Below, in pieces: positions 6,823 to 16,059 of a DNA stretch of 64,000 bases. This DNA is from Caballeronia zhejiangensis (GTDB taxonomy: Bacteria > Pseudomonadota > Gammaproteobacteria > Burkholderiales > Burkholderiaceae), in assembly GCF_000698575.1 (NCBI RefSeq), contig NZ_JFHD01000002.1:1-64000 (forward strand), written 5' to 3'. The translations under genes and the position numbers were made by a program. Below the pieces are notes generated by a model. It saw only the letters and a program-made list of their open reading frames with translations. It made no database searches and was not told where the DNA came from. The stretch's first letter is position 1, and each line of letters opens with the position of its first letter.

Positions 6823-9783
6823 ATGCAGAACCAACTTAAGCGGCTGATTGAAGTCGACCTTCCGATTCGTCGTATTTCAAGTCATGCGCGTAGCGACAAG
6901 GGCAGAAAAGACGGTCACATTTCCTCGCTTCATATGTGGTGGGCAAGACGTCCTTTGGCGGCGTGCCGCGCCGTTCTTTGTGCAGCGCTTGTACCTGACC
7001 CGGCCGACGAAGACTGTCCTGAGTGGTTCGTCGAGTACTGCGCGAAAAGTATTGCGCCGTGGATCGAACAGAATCTCAACCTGCTCAGCCGAGAGACCTT
7101 GGAACTGACGCGCGGCGTCCAGCCGAGCAAGTACCTCGACGACCGTATCCTCCTTCGAGACGCCTTGCTTTCGCTCATCGTGGACTTCTGTGATTTCGAC
7201 GCTGGCAGAGATCCGCGAATCTTGTCGTTCATTCGAGAAATCGTGAGCGAAGCACACGTGGCCCTTGGCAATGAGAGGGGCTCCACTCCTGTTGTAGTCG
7301 ATCCGTTTGCCGGTGGCGGGGCGATACCGCTGGAAGCGGCACGGCTCGGAGCGAGCTCCATTGCGAGCGACCTGAATCCCCTGCCGGTTCTTCTAAATCA
7401 GTCGACGCTTCACGATATTCCGCAATATGGAGATCGTCTGGCACAAGAATTTAAGAAGGCCTCCGAGAGTCTTCTGCGCGAGGCCAAGAGAAGCTTGCGA
7501 GAGTTCTACCCCGCGTCAGACAGTACGCGGGAGGTCGTCGCCTATTTGTGGGCGCGAACGTTGACTTGCGCCGGTCCCGGCTGCGGGGCGGTAATTCCTT
7601 TGTTGACGGATTTGGCCATTGCGAAGCGCAAGGGTGTCTATGTGTCTTTAGACGTTTCGGGCGCAACTATCCGCACCTATGTGCGTCAGGGAAAGCCAGG
7701 AAGTGGTGGCAAGGGAACGGTCCGTACAGGTTCGATCACCTGTCCACGCTGTACCTTCACCATGAAGCCCGAGACTTATCGCTCGCGTGCTCGGAACGGC
7801 GAGCTTGGTGCGCAACTCTATGCGGTTGTCGAGAGGTCGAGCGATGCTAAGTTCTATCGCGACCCGACCGAGGAAGACCAGCGCGCGTTTGAACACGCCG
7901 CGATGCTATTGACCAAACGGATCGACCAATATGGTGAAGCGACCTTGGTTCCAACTGAATACCTGAGCGAGGCAGAGCCGCGTCGACTGAACGTATTGCA
8001 ATATGGCTTCCGGCAATGGAAAGATCTCTTTAATGCGCGGCAATTGCTGGCACTTTCGACGCTAAATGGTCTGGTGAAAGACTACTCTGCTAGCGAAAAT
8101 CTTTCCGACGAACTTGACCTTAAGCGTGCGGTTACAACGTTGCTTGCACTCGCCGTAAGCAATCTTGCTCAGTACAACTCGTCGGTGTCGACATACTTGT
8201 CAGACGGCCTGATTTCCGTATTCATTCAGAGCTCGTCAATTCCAATGCGAGCCAATTACGCTGAGGCATCTCCAATTATGTCGAAGCTTGTTGGCGGCTT
8301 GGAGTATCAGTTCGCCCGAATGCAAGCGGTTGTCGACAATCTTGCGATTTCGAACATTCCATCTGGAAATGTCTATCAACGCTCAGCGGATTCCCAGATC
8401 CTTCCGAACAATTCGGTTAACGTATTAGCCTGTGATCCCCCTTATTATTTTGCAATTCCATATGCGGAATTGTCCGACTTCTACTATGTTTGGCTGAAGC
8501 GATCGTTATTTGATTTATACCCTGCACTGCTCACAGAGTCAGCGACACCCAAGAAGGACGAGGCGATTCAGAATCTTCCTCACTCGGGTGCCAAGGCTAT
8601 CCAGAAGACGCGCGAACATTTTCAAGAGAAGATCACTGCCAGCCTGAAGGTGGCCCGGCAAGAACTGGTCGAGAACGGTATCGGTATCGTCGTGTTCGCG
8701 CACGCGTCAACTGACGGATGGGAGGCTCTTTTGCGTTCATTGCTGGACGCAGACTGGGTCATAACCGCGTCATGGCCCATTGATACCGAGAAGGCTGGCC
8801 GAATGCTCGCAAATCGGCAGCGCGCACTTTCATCGTCGATTCACCTCGTGTGTAGACCGAGGCAGCACACTCCTGAATATGTAGTAGGTGAGTGGCGAGA
8901 AATTACTGGCGCTTTGCCCAAACGGATTCATGCTTGGATGCCGCGTCTTGCAAAGGAAGGCATCGTTGGGGCGGATGCTATCTTCGCGTGCTTAGGTCCC
9001 GCTCTCGAACTTTTTTCGCGCTATGAGCGTGTCGAAAAAGCAAATGGTGACGTGGTCGCACTATCGGAGTTTTTGGAGCTAATCTGGTCAACCGTATCGC
9101 GCGAAGCCCTCGAATTGATTTTTAAAGGGGCCGACTCGGGCGCATTAGAGCCCGACGCCAGACTTACGGCAGTGTGGCTATGGACTGTGGCTGCCGGCGC
9201 AACGACATCTGGCGCGAGCTCGGACGTAGCGGAGTCCGGTGAGCAGGGCGACGAGGACTACGACGAGTTGGATAGCGTCGATGGTGATGCCGTGTCGATC
9301 AAGGTCTCTTCAAAGGGCTTCGGGCTCCCGTTTGACGCCGCACGTAAGCTTGCGCAAGGCCTCGGGGTGGACCTTGACGGGATGACTGACCTCGTTGAGG
9401 TAAAGGGTGACAAGGCACGGCTTCTCTCCGTTTCCGAACGCGCCGTAGGACTTTTTGGTAAGTCCTCACTGGAGCAACGTCCCAAGGCAAAGTCGAAGCA
9501 ACTGGGCCTCTTTGGTATTGAGGAGGTGATGGGCGACGTTGATCTGCCAGACGGACTAGGGGAACCGGGCTCCACCGCACTAAATAAGCTTCATCAAGCG
9601 ATGATTCTCTTTGGTTCGGGGCGCTCAGATGCGCTTCGTCGCTTTATCGTTGAAATGCGGGTTGGCCATTCCCCAGAGTTCTGGGCACTTGGTCAGGCGA
9701 TGTCCGCTCTTTATCCGGACGGCACAGAAGAAAAGCGATGGGTGGACGGCGTGTTGGCACGCAAAAAGGGACTTGGCTTCTGA
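6823..9783 (+). CDS. DUF1156 adenine-specific DNA methyltransferase with zinc ribbon
   Basis: A 986-residue DUF1156 protein of the COG1743 type. The N-terminal signature (IEVDLPIRRIS ... GHISSLHMWWARRPLAACRA) occupies residues about 9-50. The SAM-binding motif I, VVVDPFAGGGAIPLEA, lies near 157 and the amino-methyltransferase motif IV, CDPPYYF, near 537. Cys pairs CAGPGC (about 249) and CPRC (about 306) form a zinc ribbon inserted between them. The start is nine bases after the helicase stop with no strong ribosome site, suggesting coupled translation. It is expected to methylate adenine to mark self DNA; the target site cannot be read from sequence. Residues about 780-985 are acidic and variable. 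Confidence 0.88.
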   Translation: MQNQLKRLIEVDLPIRRISSHARSDKGRKDGHISSLHMWWARRPLAACRAVLCAALVPDPADEDCPEWFVEYCAKSIAPWIEQNLNLLSRETLELTRGVQPSKYLDDRILLRDALLSLIVDFCDFDAGRDPRILSFIREIVSEAHVALGNERGSTPVVVDPFAGGGAIPLEAARLGASSIASDLNPLPVLLNQSTLHDIPQYGDRLAQEFKKASESLLREAKRSLREFYPASDSTREVVAYLWARTLTCAGPGCGAVIPLLTDLAIAKRKGVYVSLDVSGATIRTYVRQGKPGSGGKGTVRTGSITCPRCTFTMKPETYRSRARNGELGAQLYAVVERSSDAKFYRDPTEEDQRAFEHAAMLLTKRIDQYGEATLVPTEYLSEAEPRRLNVLQYGFRQWKDLFNARQLLALSTLNGLVKDYSASENLSDELDLKRAVTTLLALAVSNLAQYNSSVSTYLSDGLISVFIQSSSIPMRANYAEASPIMSKLVGGLEYQFARMQAVVDNLAISNIPSGNVYQRSADSQILPNNSVNVLACDPPYYFAIPYAELSDFYYVWLKRSLFDLYPALLTESATPKKDEAIQNLPHSGAKAIQKTREHFQEKITASLKVARQELVENGIGIVVFAHASTDGWEALLRSLLDADWVITASWPIDTEKAGRMLANRQRALSSSIHLVCRPRQHTPEYVVGEWREITGALPKRIHAWMPRLAKEGIVGADAIFACLGPALELFSRYERVEKANGDVVALSEFLELIWSTVSREALELIFKGADSGALEPDARLTAVWLWTVAAGATTSGASSDVAESGEQGDEDYDELDSVDGDAVSIKVSSKGFGLPFDAARKLAQGLGVDLDGMTDLVEVKGDKARLLSVSERAVGLFGKSSLEQRPKAKSKQLGLFGIEEVMGDVDLPDGLGEPGSTALNKLHQAMILFGSGRSDALRRFIVEMRVGHSPEFWALGQAMSALYPDGTEEKRWVDGVLARKKGLGF

Positions 9784-9883
9784 CACAAACGAATTTGGCT
9801 TGCAGAACAAGTGTTCCACAGAACGTCCTTTTATTCCGGATTCCGCGCCGTCGAGCTGCGAACAACTGATTGAGGTGAATTAA

Positions 9884-12673
9884 ATGGCAATCAAGCCTTG
9901 GTACAAGGTGGTCACGCCTAGGGAGGACCTGCGGGAAGATCGTCCGCTAGACGCGTCTGAGTTCGCGGTTCACCTGGATCAAGTCCGCGACAAGCGTGCA
10001 CCTGACGTGTACCAGAACCCCGCGCGCTTTTTTGAACGCACTTACCTGACCAAAAGTCTTACTGGCTTGGCAGCTGAAGTCCTGCGCCGGCTTTCCGGCA
10101 TCAAGACGGAGACTTCGGCTGTCTTCAACATGACGACGCAGTTTGGTGGCGGCAAAACCCATTCGCTCTTGCTGCTTTACCATCTTGCGCGCAACGGACA
10201 GGCGGCGCTGGAGTGGCAAGGTGTGCGCCGTCTGACGGAATTAGCTGGGGTTAGGTCCGTGCCTGAGGCAAAGGTCGCTGTCTTCGTTGGTACGGAATTT
10301 GATCCTATCAGCGGGCGCGGAGGGGATGATGGTACACCTTTGCGCAGGACGCCTTGGGGCGAGCTGGCGTACCAACTAGGCGGTGCGGATGCCCTAGCGA
10401 TTGTCAGCGAACATGAAGCGCAGGGCATTGCTCCAGGGGGGGATGTCATCCGAAAATTCCTTCCGCAAAATCAGCCCGTTCTTATCGTGATGGACGAGTT
10501 GATGAACTTCGTCAGTCGCAGTCGCAGAAGTGGCCTCGCGGCACAACTTTACAATTTTCTTCAGAATTTATCGGAGGAGATGCGTGGCCGAGACAATGCC
10601 GTCCTAGCGGTCTCAATTCCTGCTTCTGAGCTCGAGATGACCGCGGAGGATTTCTCTGACTATGACCGTCTGAAGAAACTCCTTGATCGAGTGGGCAAGG
10701 CAGTGATGATGTCTGCTGAGTCTGAGACTTCGGAGATTATTCGCCGTCGCCTATTTGAATGGGATGAAGCACAGCTCAGCCCAGATGGGCGCGTCCTGCT
10801 TAATCGCGATGCCTACGCGACGTGCAATGAATTCGGTGATTGGGTTCGTGACCATAAGCATCAGGTCCCGGACTGGTTCCCGGCTGACGCGTCAAGGGAG
10901 GCCTACGCTGCAACCTATCCATTTCATCCTACAGTCCTGTCTGTATTCGAGCGCAAGTGGCAAGCACTTCCTCGCTTCCAGCAGACTCGCGGCGTCCTTC
11001 GTTTGCTCGCATTGTGGGTGGCAAAGGCATACCAGGCAGGCTTCAGGGGTGCGCATCGCGACGCATTGATTGGTCTTGGCTCTGCTCCTCTTGATGATTC
11101 TCAGTTCCGAGCCGCTCTTTTTGAGCAGCTTGGCGAGCATCGCCTCGAAGCTGCGGTCGGTACGGACATCGCTGGGAAGAAGGATAGCCATGCAGTCCGA
11201 TTGGATAACGACTCTACAGAGGAGTTTAAGAAGTGGCGTCTTCACCGCAAGGTCGCGACGGCCATTTTCTTCGAGTCAAATGGGGGTATTTCCAAAGCTG
11301 AAGCATCTGTTCCGGAGGTTCGACTTGACGTGGCTGAGCCCGGAATGGACATTGGCAACATTGAGACTGCGTTGGAGACGCTCGCAGATGCGTGCTACTA
11401 CCTAACCGTCGAACGGAACAGGTATCACTTTAGCTTCAAAGAAAATCTCAACAAAAGATACGCTGATAGGCGCGCTAACATCAGGGCCGACCTAATTGCG
11501 GAGCGCGTGCGCAACGAGGTCCAGCGTGTGTTCTCTGGCACAGCGTTGGTGGAGCGGGTCTTTTTTCCTGAGAGAAGCAATCAAATACCGGACCGGCCCG
11601 TGCTTACATTGGTCGTCGTTGGGCCCGAGCGAACACTTGAGGACGAGAAGCCGACGCGATCGTTTATCGAGGGACTGGTAAACGAAAGCGGCACAGCCGG
11701 GCGGACATTCAAGAGCGCGCTGCTGTTCTCTGTCGCGCAGTCCACTTCTCAGCTAAATGACGACGCAAAACGTCTTCTTGCTTGGGAGGAAATCAGCGAG
11801 GAGCTTCCCACTATCAACATTGATGAAGGTCAGAGGGGGCAGCTCGCCGATAATGTTCGCAAAGCACAGCGTGATTTGCGCGAATCTGTTTGGCGTACTT
11901 ACAAGAACGTTGTGTTCTTGGGAAAGGACAACACACTGCGTCAGCTAGACTTGGGACTTGTACACAGCAGTGCTGCTGAGACGCTTGTTCAGCTTGTGTT
12001 GAACCACCTAAAGCAGGCGGACGAAATTCAGTCAGGAATCAGTCCAAATTTCTTGGTGCGCAACTGGTCGCCAGCCTTCAGGGAGTGGAGCACGCGCTCG
12101 ATAAGGGACATGTTCTATGCCTCTCCGGTGTTTCCTCGTCTGATCAATGCTGACACTATCAAGGAGACGATATCCCGCGGTGTAGAGGCAGGGTTACTCG
12201 CCTATGTAGGCAAGGCGCCCGAGGGAAAATATCAGCCCTTTATATTTGAGAGGTCGCTGTCTGTAGATGATATTGAAATCTCCGACGAGACGTATGTAGT
12301 CGGGAGAGAAGCTGCCATCGATTACTCGAAAGCGCTGCAGGGGAAGGAGGAGTCTGCGCCGTCGCCATCGGAGACGAAATCCACAAGCGGAGACCATGCA
12401 CCATCTGATCCACCGACTCCGCAGCAGGGATCAGAAATTGTCCTGCCGCCTGCTTCTCAGCCCGCCGCGACACGCTTTACTTGGTCTGGTGATATTCCGG
12501 CGCAAAAATGGATGAACTTCTACACGCGGGTCCTTGCGAAGTTCGCTACTAGTGGAGGGTTATCGTTGAGGCTAGAGGTGAAGGTCGAACCTAGCGGAGG
12601 CGTGTCTCAGCAGCAAATTGAGGAAGTAAGGACTGCACTGCGGGAACTGGGCCTGAACGACAAGCTTGATTGA
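9884..12673 (+). CDS. DUF499 P-loop ATPase
   Basis: A 929-residue DUF499 protein (COG1483, predicted AAA+-like ATPase). The Walker A motif FGGGKTHSLLLL is near residue 87 and Walker B, VLIVMDEL, near 199. The N-terminus KPWYKVVTPREDLRE and the C-terminal block WSGDIPAQKWMNFYTRV are typical of the family. A Pro/Ser/Thr-rich linker around 815-865 precedes the last domain. A GAGGTG ribosome site stands eight bases before the ATG, and a 100-bp gap with no gene separates it from the methylase. DUF499 and DUF1156 genes often occur together in defence islands; the ATPase is thought to be a motor or sensor subunit, but its biochemical role is not established. Confidence 0.85.
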   Translation: MAIKPWYKVVTPREDLREDRPLDASEFAVHLDQVRDKRAPDVYQNPARFFERTYLTKSLTGLAAEVLRRLSGIKTETSAVFNMTTQFGGGKTHSLLLLYHLARNGQAALEWQGVRRLTELAGVRSVPEAKVAVFVGTEFDPISGRGGDDGTPLRRTPWGELAYQLGGADALAIVSEHEAQGIAPGGDVIRKFLPQNQPVLIVMDELMNFVSRSRRSGLAAQLYNFLQNLSEEMRGRDNAVLAVSIPASELEMTAEDFSDYDRLKKLLDRVGKAVMMSAESETSEIIRRRLFEWDEAQLSPDGRVLLNRDAYATCNEFGDWVRDHKHQVPDWFPADASREAYAATYPFHPTVLSVFERKWQALPRFQQTRGVLRLLALWVAKAYQAGFRGAHRDALIGLGSAPLDDSQFRAALFEQLGEHRLEAAVGTDIAGKKDSHAVRLDNDSTEEFKKWRLHRKVATAIFFESNGGISKAEASVPEVRLDVAEPGMDIGNIETALETLADACYYLTVERNRYHFSFKENLNKRYADRRANIRADLIAERVRNEVQRVFSGTALVERVFFPERSNQIPDRPVLTLVVVGPERTLEDEKPTRSFIEGLVNESGTAGRTFKSALLFSVAQSTSQLNDDAKRLLAWEEISEELPTINIDEGQRGQLADNVRKAQRDLRESVWRTYKNVVFLGKDNTLRQLDLGLVHSSAAETLVQLVLNHLKQADEIQSGISPNFLVRNWSPAFREWSTRSIRDMFYASPVFPRLINADTIKETISRGVEAGLLAYVGKAPEGKYQPFIFERSLSVDDIEISDETYVVGREAAIDYSKALQGKEESAPSPSETKSTSGDHAPSDPPTPQQGSEIVLPPASQPAATRFTWSGDIPAQKWMNFYTRVLAKFATSGGLSLRLEVKVEPSGGVSQQQIEEVRTALRELGLNDKLD

Positions 12674-13046
12674 TTCTCCGTTGGATAGGTCGAGAGGCAT
12701 AGTTTTTGCGTGCATCACGCCTATCCGCGAAGGCCTTTCTAGCGAGTCGAAGTTGGGGGCATTTTTGGGGGCAACTCTGTGTTCCCGGCGCGGCGAACCG
12801 TCGGTATATTGCGGTCGGGAGTTCGATCCTCCCTTCTTCATCTTGGAAGATCGAGCGAGCCAATGCGGCGTCCTTTTGCTTCCGCATGACCCGAAGGGGC
12901 CGTGTGAATCCGTCTTCTGCAAGCTGCAACGGGTGGAGTTCAAACCAACGGTACGTAGCATGAATGAGCAATGACGTTTTGAACGACTTCGATACCATCC
13001 GTCGTCGCGTTAACGTTGGAGCTACCGCAAGCCGTGGGTGGGCTGG
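12674..13046. other. Junction region between defence cassette and integrase
   Basis: About 370 bases with no convincing gene. It contains a short G-rich direct repeat near 12752-12773 (TGGGGGCA twice, flanked by AGTTG and CAACT) and the tRNA T-arm copy at 12813-12832. The open frames here are antisense or tRNA-derived artefacts. It looks like an old element boundary. Confidence 0.4.
12813..12832 (+). repeat. Second att-like copy of the tRNA-Ala T-arm
   Basis: Twenty bases identical, and in the same orientation, to 17258-17277, which is the variable-loop/T-arm part of the tRNA-Ala remnant at the island's right end. The flanks differ on both sides: no acceptor stem or CCA follows. It is best read as a decayed attachment site separating the defence cassette from the integrase segment, but a remnant of another tRNA cannot be excluded. 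Confidence 0.5.
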
Positions 13047-13433
13047 CTAATCTGTGTTGCTTCGATTTCTCGGCTCAGACTCGATCTGCGCTTGCTCAAG
13101 CATCCACGTTTCGATCTTGTCATGCCACATCCGCAGCAGATCAAGGGGGCGACGTCGATAGTGCTTTTCGGCGATCGCGGACGGCTTGTGCCCTTGAATT
13201 TGTGCAACAACGCCGACAGGAACCTCGACCCACTCTGACAGCGTGCCGAACGATCGGCGCAGGCCGTGGAGCGACAGGTGTGGCAAACCTGTCGGCGTCA
13301 ATGCGCGGTTATGCGCATGACGCGGTTCTGCAATCTTCCCATCCGAAGATGTCTTGCTAGCGAAGACCCACTCGGACGGCCCCCACTGCTCGCCTTTTTG
13401 TGCAAGACGCGCAACCTGGCGCTTGTTGGGAGG
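13047..13433 (-). pseudogene. Island tyrosine integrase, C-terminal fragment
   Basis: This is the C-terminal 128 or so codons of the integrase whose N-terminal part lies at 16055-17052, separated by an IS21-family insertion. It carries the catalytic HGLRRSFGTL (His and second Arg) and the nucleophile region KHYRRRPLDLLR (Tyr). Removing the IS and one copy of the 5-bp duplication restores one uninterrupted frame: 1380 bases, 459 residues, reading NEIPPNKRQVARL across the junction. There is no other mutation at the junction, so the insertion appears recent. Confidence 0.88.
13429..13433. repeat. Target site duplication, left copy
   Basis: GGAGG immediately outside the left end of the IS; the same five bases follow the right end at 16055-16059. 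Confidence 0.75.
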
Positions 13434-13440
13434 TGTCACG

Positions 13441-13482
13441 GGGCGGCGTAATGGCGCCGGGGATGGGCGGCGTAATGGCGCC
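13441..13482. repeat. IS left-end repeats, two units
   Basis: Two identical 18-bp units (GGGCGGCGTAATGGCGCC) starting at 13441 and 13465, 24 bases apart. A weaker third match may start near 13488. They are the inverted counterparts of the five units at the right end. Confidence 0.8.
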
Positions 13483-13517
13483 AGCAGAAGCGGGGTAAAA
13501 CGCGGATTCGAACGGTT

Positions 13518-14315
13518 TCAAGATTGCGGTTTTTTGCCGTTTTTGGCAACCGCATTTTCGCCGTTGTCGGGCATCGGTTTGGGCTTGCGGAAGCTCTCGC
13601 CCTCGATGACGACACGATAGGCGCCGTGGCGCAGGCGATCGAGCGTTGCAGCTCCAAGAACGCGGTTGTCGGGGAAGGCGTCGCCCCATTCGCTGAAGTC
13701 CAAATTGGAAGTCAAGATCGAGGCTGCGCGCTCGTACCTTGCAGCGATCAGGTCGTGAAAGTCCTCATCGTGGGGTGCACGAAGCGGCTTGAGCGCAAAG
13801 TCGTCAACGATCAGCAGTGGCACACGCACGAACTGCTGAAACTTACGTTCGTATAGATCCGTGGCGCGCGCCGCATGCAGCTTCTTGAGCAGATCGGTCT
13901 GGTTGATAAACAGCACATCGCGACCTTGGCGCGCGGCACAGTGCCCGAGCGCCTGCGCTAAATGCGACTTGCCGACGCCTGTCTGGCCGACCATCAGAAC
14001 GCAGACCTTCTCGTCGATGTATCGGCCCGTCGCAAGGTCGTGAAGGTGCGAACGGTTTAGTTTAGGCAGTCGGTCGAAGTCGAAGGTCTCGAGCGTCTTG
14101 CCCATCGCAAAGCCGGCGCGGGCAAGACGCGCGCCGAGCTTCTTCTGCGCACGTCGTGCGACTTCGTCATGCAGCAGCATGGCAAGAAACTCGGTGTAGG
14201 CGATTTGCCCATCGATGGCCTCCCGATTGCGCTGTTCGAGGGAGTCCAGGATGCCAGACAGTCGCAACTGCCTGAGGATGATATTCAGTTCGGGACTTGG
14301 ATTCATGGCGTTCAA
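13518..14315 (-). CDS. istB: IS21-family helper ATPase IstB
   Basis: A 265-residue DnaC/IstB-type AAA+ ATPase that assembles on DNA and directs the IstA transposase to target DNA. Walker A is GQTGVGKSHLAQAL near residue 109, and Walker B is LLIVDDFALKPL near 170. The N-terminal helical region (LRLSGILDSLEQRN) is the usual IstB opening. Its ATG overlaps the TGA of istA by four bases, giving coupled translation. Full length; the C-terminal KKPQS tail ends about 85 bases from the IS left end. Confidence 0.95.
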   Translation of the reverse strand: MNAMNPSPELNIILRQLRLSGILDSLEQRNREAIDGQIAYTEFLAMLLHDEVARRAQKKLGARLARAGFAMGKTLETFDFDRLPKLNRSHLHDLATGRYIDEKVCVLMVGQTGVGKSHLAQALGHCAARQGRDVLFINQTDLLKKLHAARATDLYERKFQQFVRVPLLIVDDFALKPLRAPHDEDFHDLIAARYERAASILTSNLDFSEWGDAFPDNRVLGAATLDRLRHGAYRVVIEGESFRKPKPMPDNGENAVAKNGKKPQS

Positions 14316-15856
14316 TGCAGTAGAAAGGACTGGAGATCGCGGCCGAAGCGGCCACCGTTCACGTAGGTGTCGGCCGGTTCCGTCGCCTGTGCCGTCGCTG
14401 CTGGCTGGCCGTCCAGTCCCTTGTCGAGAATGACCTTAACGGTGCGATACTTCGGGCTGGAGAACGTGAGTGCGCGCTCGCAGGCGGCGTTCAGGCGCGC
14501 GTCGCCGTACTTCTCGCGTAGACGGACGAGACCCTGCGCGCCGCGCAGGTTCACGAGCACCTTGTCGTTGAACATCGCGAGGATCACTGCAAGGCAGGCT
14601 GGCCCAATCTCTCTAGCTTGGGCCAGACACCACTGCGGATCGCGCTCAAGCCACGCCTGCGCCTCGGGCGGCTGGTGATCCCGCACCGTATGCCGATCAC
14701 CAGGCTTGCGTAGTCGCGGATGCGTCGCAACGAGTTCATGCCGGTGGAACACCTGTACCACGGTATCGGTGACCTTCAACCACAGCTGCTTGCCAACAAG
14801 CGTGAACGGCACCGAGTACAGCGCGTTCTTGTAGACGATGTGGCCGTCCGTATGCACCTTGACCTCGCTCCACACGGCCAGCACCGGCGGCACGTCAGGC
14901 AGGCGTGCAAGCAGCGGGCGTTCGATGGCAAAGCGCGCAAGCGGGAGGTCGCGGGTCGTGCCGTGCACGCGGGTGCCGGCCTGCTGCGTGACCCAGTCGC
15001 GCAATTGCCGGTTCGCATCGGCCAGATCCCTGAACTCGCGTAGCGGTACGAAGGATTTTTTTACGTATTTGACTCCAGATTCAACAATTCCTTTTTTAGC
15101 AGGGTCGTGCGGCGGACATGCGTCGATCCGGAATCCATATCCCTCAGCAAGCGCGGCATAGGATCGCTGGACTGCAGGCTCATATCGGCACGCCTTGACG
15201 ATCGCGCACTTCGCGTTATCGATGATGATCCGGCCGGGACAGCCGCCGAACCATTCGAAGGCGCGCCGATGGCAGGCCAGCCACGTCTCTACCGTCTGGT
15301 CGAGCACGATCTCGGCGTACTGGTGACGCGACCAGCAAAGCGTCATCACAAAGATCCACGTCTTGAGCGGAAGGCCGGATTCATGTGTGAGCACTGGGCC
15401 GGCGCCGAAGTCGACTTGCGCCGCGTCCGACGGAGGAAACTCTAGGATCGTCGTCGTGGTCCCCGGCTTGCGCTCGGCACCCAGACGACGCAGCATGCGC
15501 TTCACGGCGTCATAGCTGCCCGTGTAGCCGTGATTGCGTTGAAGGGCGGCGTGGATGGTGGTGCCCTGGACGCCCGCAGCCGACCAGTCGCGGATCTGTT
15601 CACGGAACGGCTCTGCCGTCGACACGCAGGTGTGCGGCAAGTGCGGCGAGCGACCGAAAACGCCAGCGATCGTGGCGTCATCCGGCAACGGCTGTGTCGG
15701 ATCCAGCCATCCGAGCCCCTCGGCTTCCCGGCGCACGGTCGTCAACTTCTTGCGTCCCATCAAGCCGCCGCGCGCGATGTCGCGGTCGGAATCGCCCTGC
15801 CGCATGCGGACAAGGACTTGGCGGTACTCGAACAATTCGAACCTCCGATTGGCCAT
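14312..15856 (-). CDS. istA: IS21-family transposase IstA
   Basis: A 514-residue DDE transposase. An N-terminal helix-turn-helix (FEYRQVLVRMRQGDSDRDIA) binds the end repeats. The catalytic Asp residues are in AQVDFG (about 157) and IIIDNAK (about 219), and the Glu is in KGIVESGVKYVKK (about 267). The ATG at 15856 is preferred over an in-frame TTG five codons upstream; GAGCGGGG lies just before it. The five 25-bp-spaced end repeats sit immediately upstream, so transposase binding there could also repress istA transcription (inference). Confidence 0.94.
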   Translation of the reverse strand: MANRRFELFEYRQVLVRMRQGDSDRDIARGGLMGRKKLTTVRREAEGLGWLDPTQPLPDDATIAGVFGRSPHLPHTCVSTAEPFREQIRDWSAAGVQGTTIHAALQRNHGYTGSYDAVKRMLRRLGAERKPGTTTTILEFPPSDAAQVDFGAGPVLTHESGLPLKTWIFVMTLCWSRHQYAEIVLDQTVETWLACHRRAFEWFGGCPGRIIIDNAKCAIVKACRYEPAVQRSYAALAEGYGFRIDACPPHDPAKKGIVESGVKYVKKSFVPLREFRDLADANRQLRDWVTQQAGTRVHGTTRDLPLARFAIERPLLARLPDVPPVLAVWSEVKVHTDGHIVYKNALYSVPFTLVGKQLWLKVTDTVVQVFHRHELVATHPRLRKPGDRHTVRDHQPPEAQAWLERDPQWCLAQAREIGPACLAVILAMFNDKVLVNLRGAQGLVRLREKYGDARLNAACERALTFSSPKYRTVKVILDKGLDGQPAATAQATEPADTYVNGGRFGRDLQSFLLH

Positions 15857-15929
15857 GGACGCCCCGCTCAAATAGAACGGAGAGTACCGACTTGGAAAGT
15901 TCGAATCGCGTTCTCGCCCCGATGCTGCT

Positions 15930-16047
15930 GGCTCCTATGCGCCGCCCCTCGAGTGGCTCCAATACGCCGCACTTAGGGTGGCGCCATTACGCCGCCCATC
16001 AGGTGGCGCCTTTACGCCGCCCTCAGAATGGCTCCATAGTGCCGCCC
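15930..16047. repeat. IS right-end repeats, five units at 25-bp spacing
   Basis: Five related 18-bp units (consensus GGCKCCWWTRCGCCGCCC) start at 15930, 15955, 15980, 16005 and 16030, exactly 25 bases apart. The outermost unit abuts the terminal TGTCAC inverted repeat. The phasing suggests a regular array of transposase sites. Confidence 0.85.
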
Positions 16048-16054
16048 CGTGACA

Positions 16055-16059
16055 GGAGG
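16055..16059. repeat. Target site duplication, right copy
   Basis: GGAGG directly after the right IS terminus, matching the left copy at 13429-13433. Confidence 0.75.

Larger units (their letters stand above)
13434..16054 (-). mobile_element. IS21-family insertion sequence, 2621 bp, istA-istB
   Basis: A complete IS21-type element. Its ends begin TGTCACGGGGCGGC on both sides in inverted orientation, the flanks are GGAGG duplications, and it holds istA and istB overlapping by ATGA. Inside the ends are multiple copies of an 18-bp unit, two at the left and five at the right, a layout known for IS21 ends, where the transposase binds. Both genes look intact, so it may still transpose. It interrupts the island integrase gene. 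Confidence 0.92.

Noticed and set aside
3162..12673. DISARM or BREX system
   Set aside because: No DrmB/DUF1998, PLD, PglZ, BrxL or PglX-type gene is present; only the general logic is shared.
12781..12840. A complete tRNA at the 12813 T-arm copy
   Set aside because: No acceptor stem, D-arm or CCA can be formed; only 20 bases match.
12572..12998. Minus-strand frames overlapping the DUF499 gene end and the junction region
   Set aside because: Antisense to the ATPase and to a T-arm copy, with no coherent protein family.
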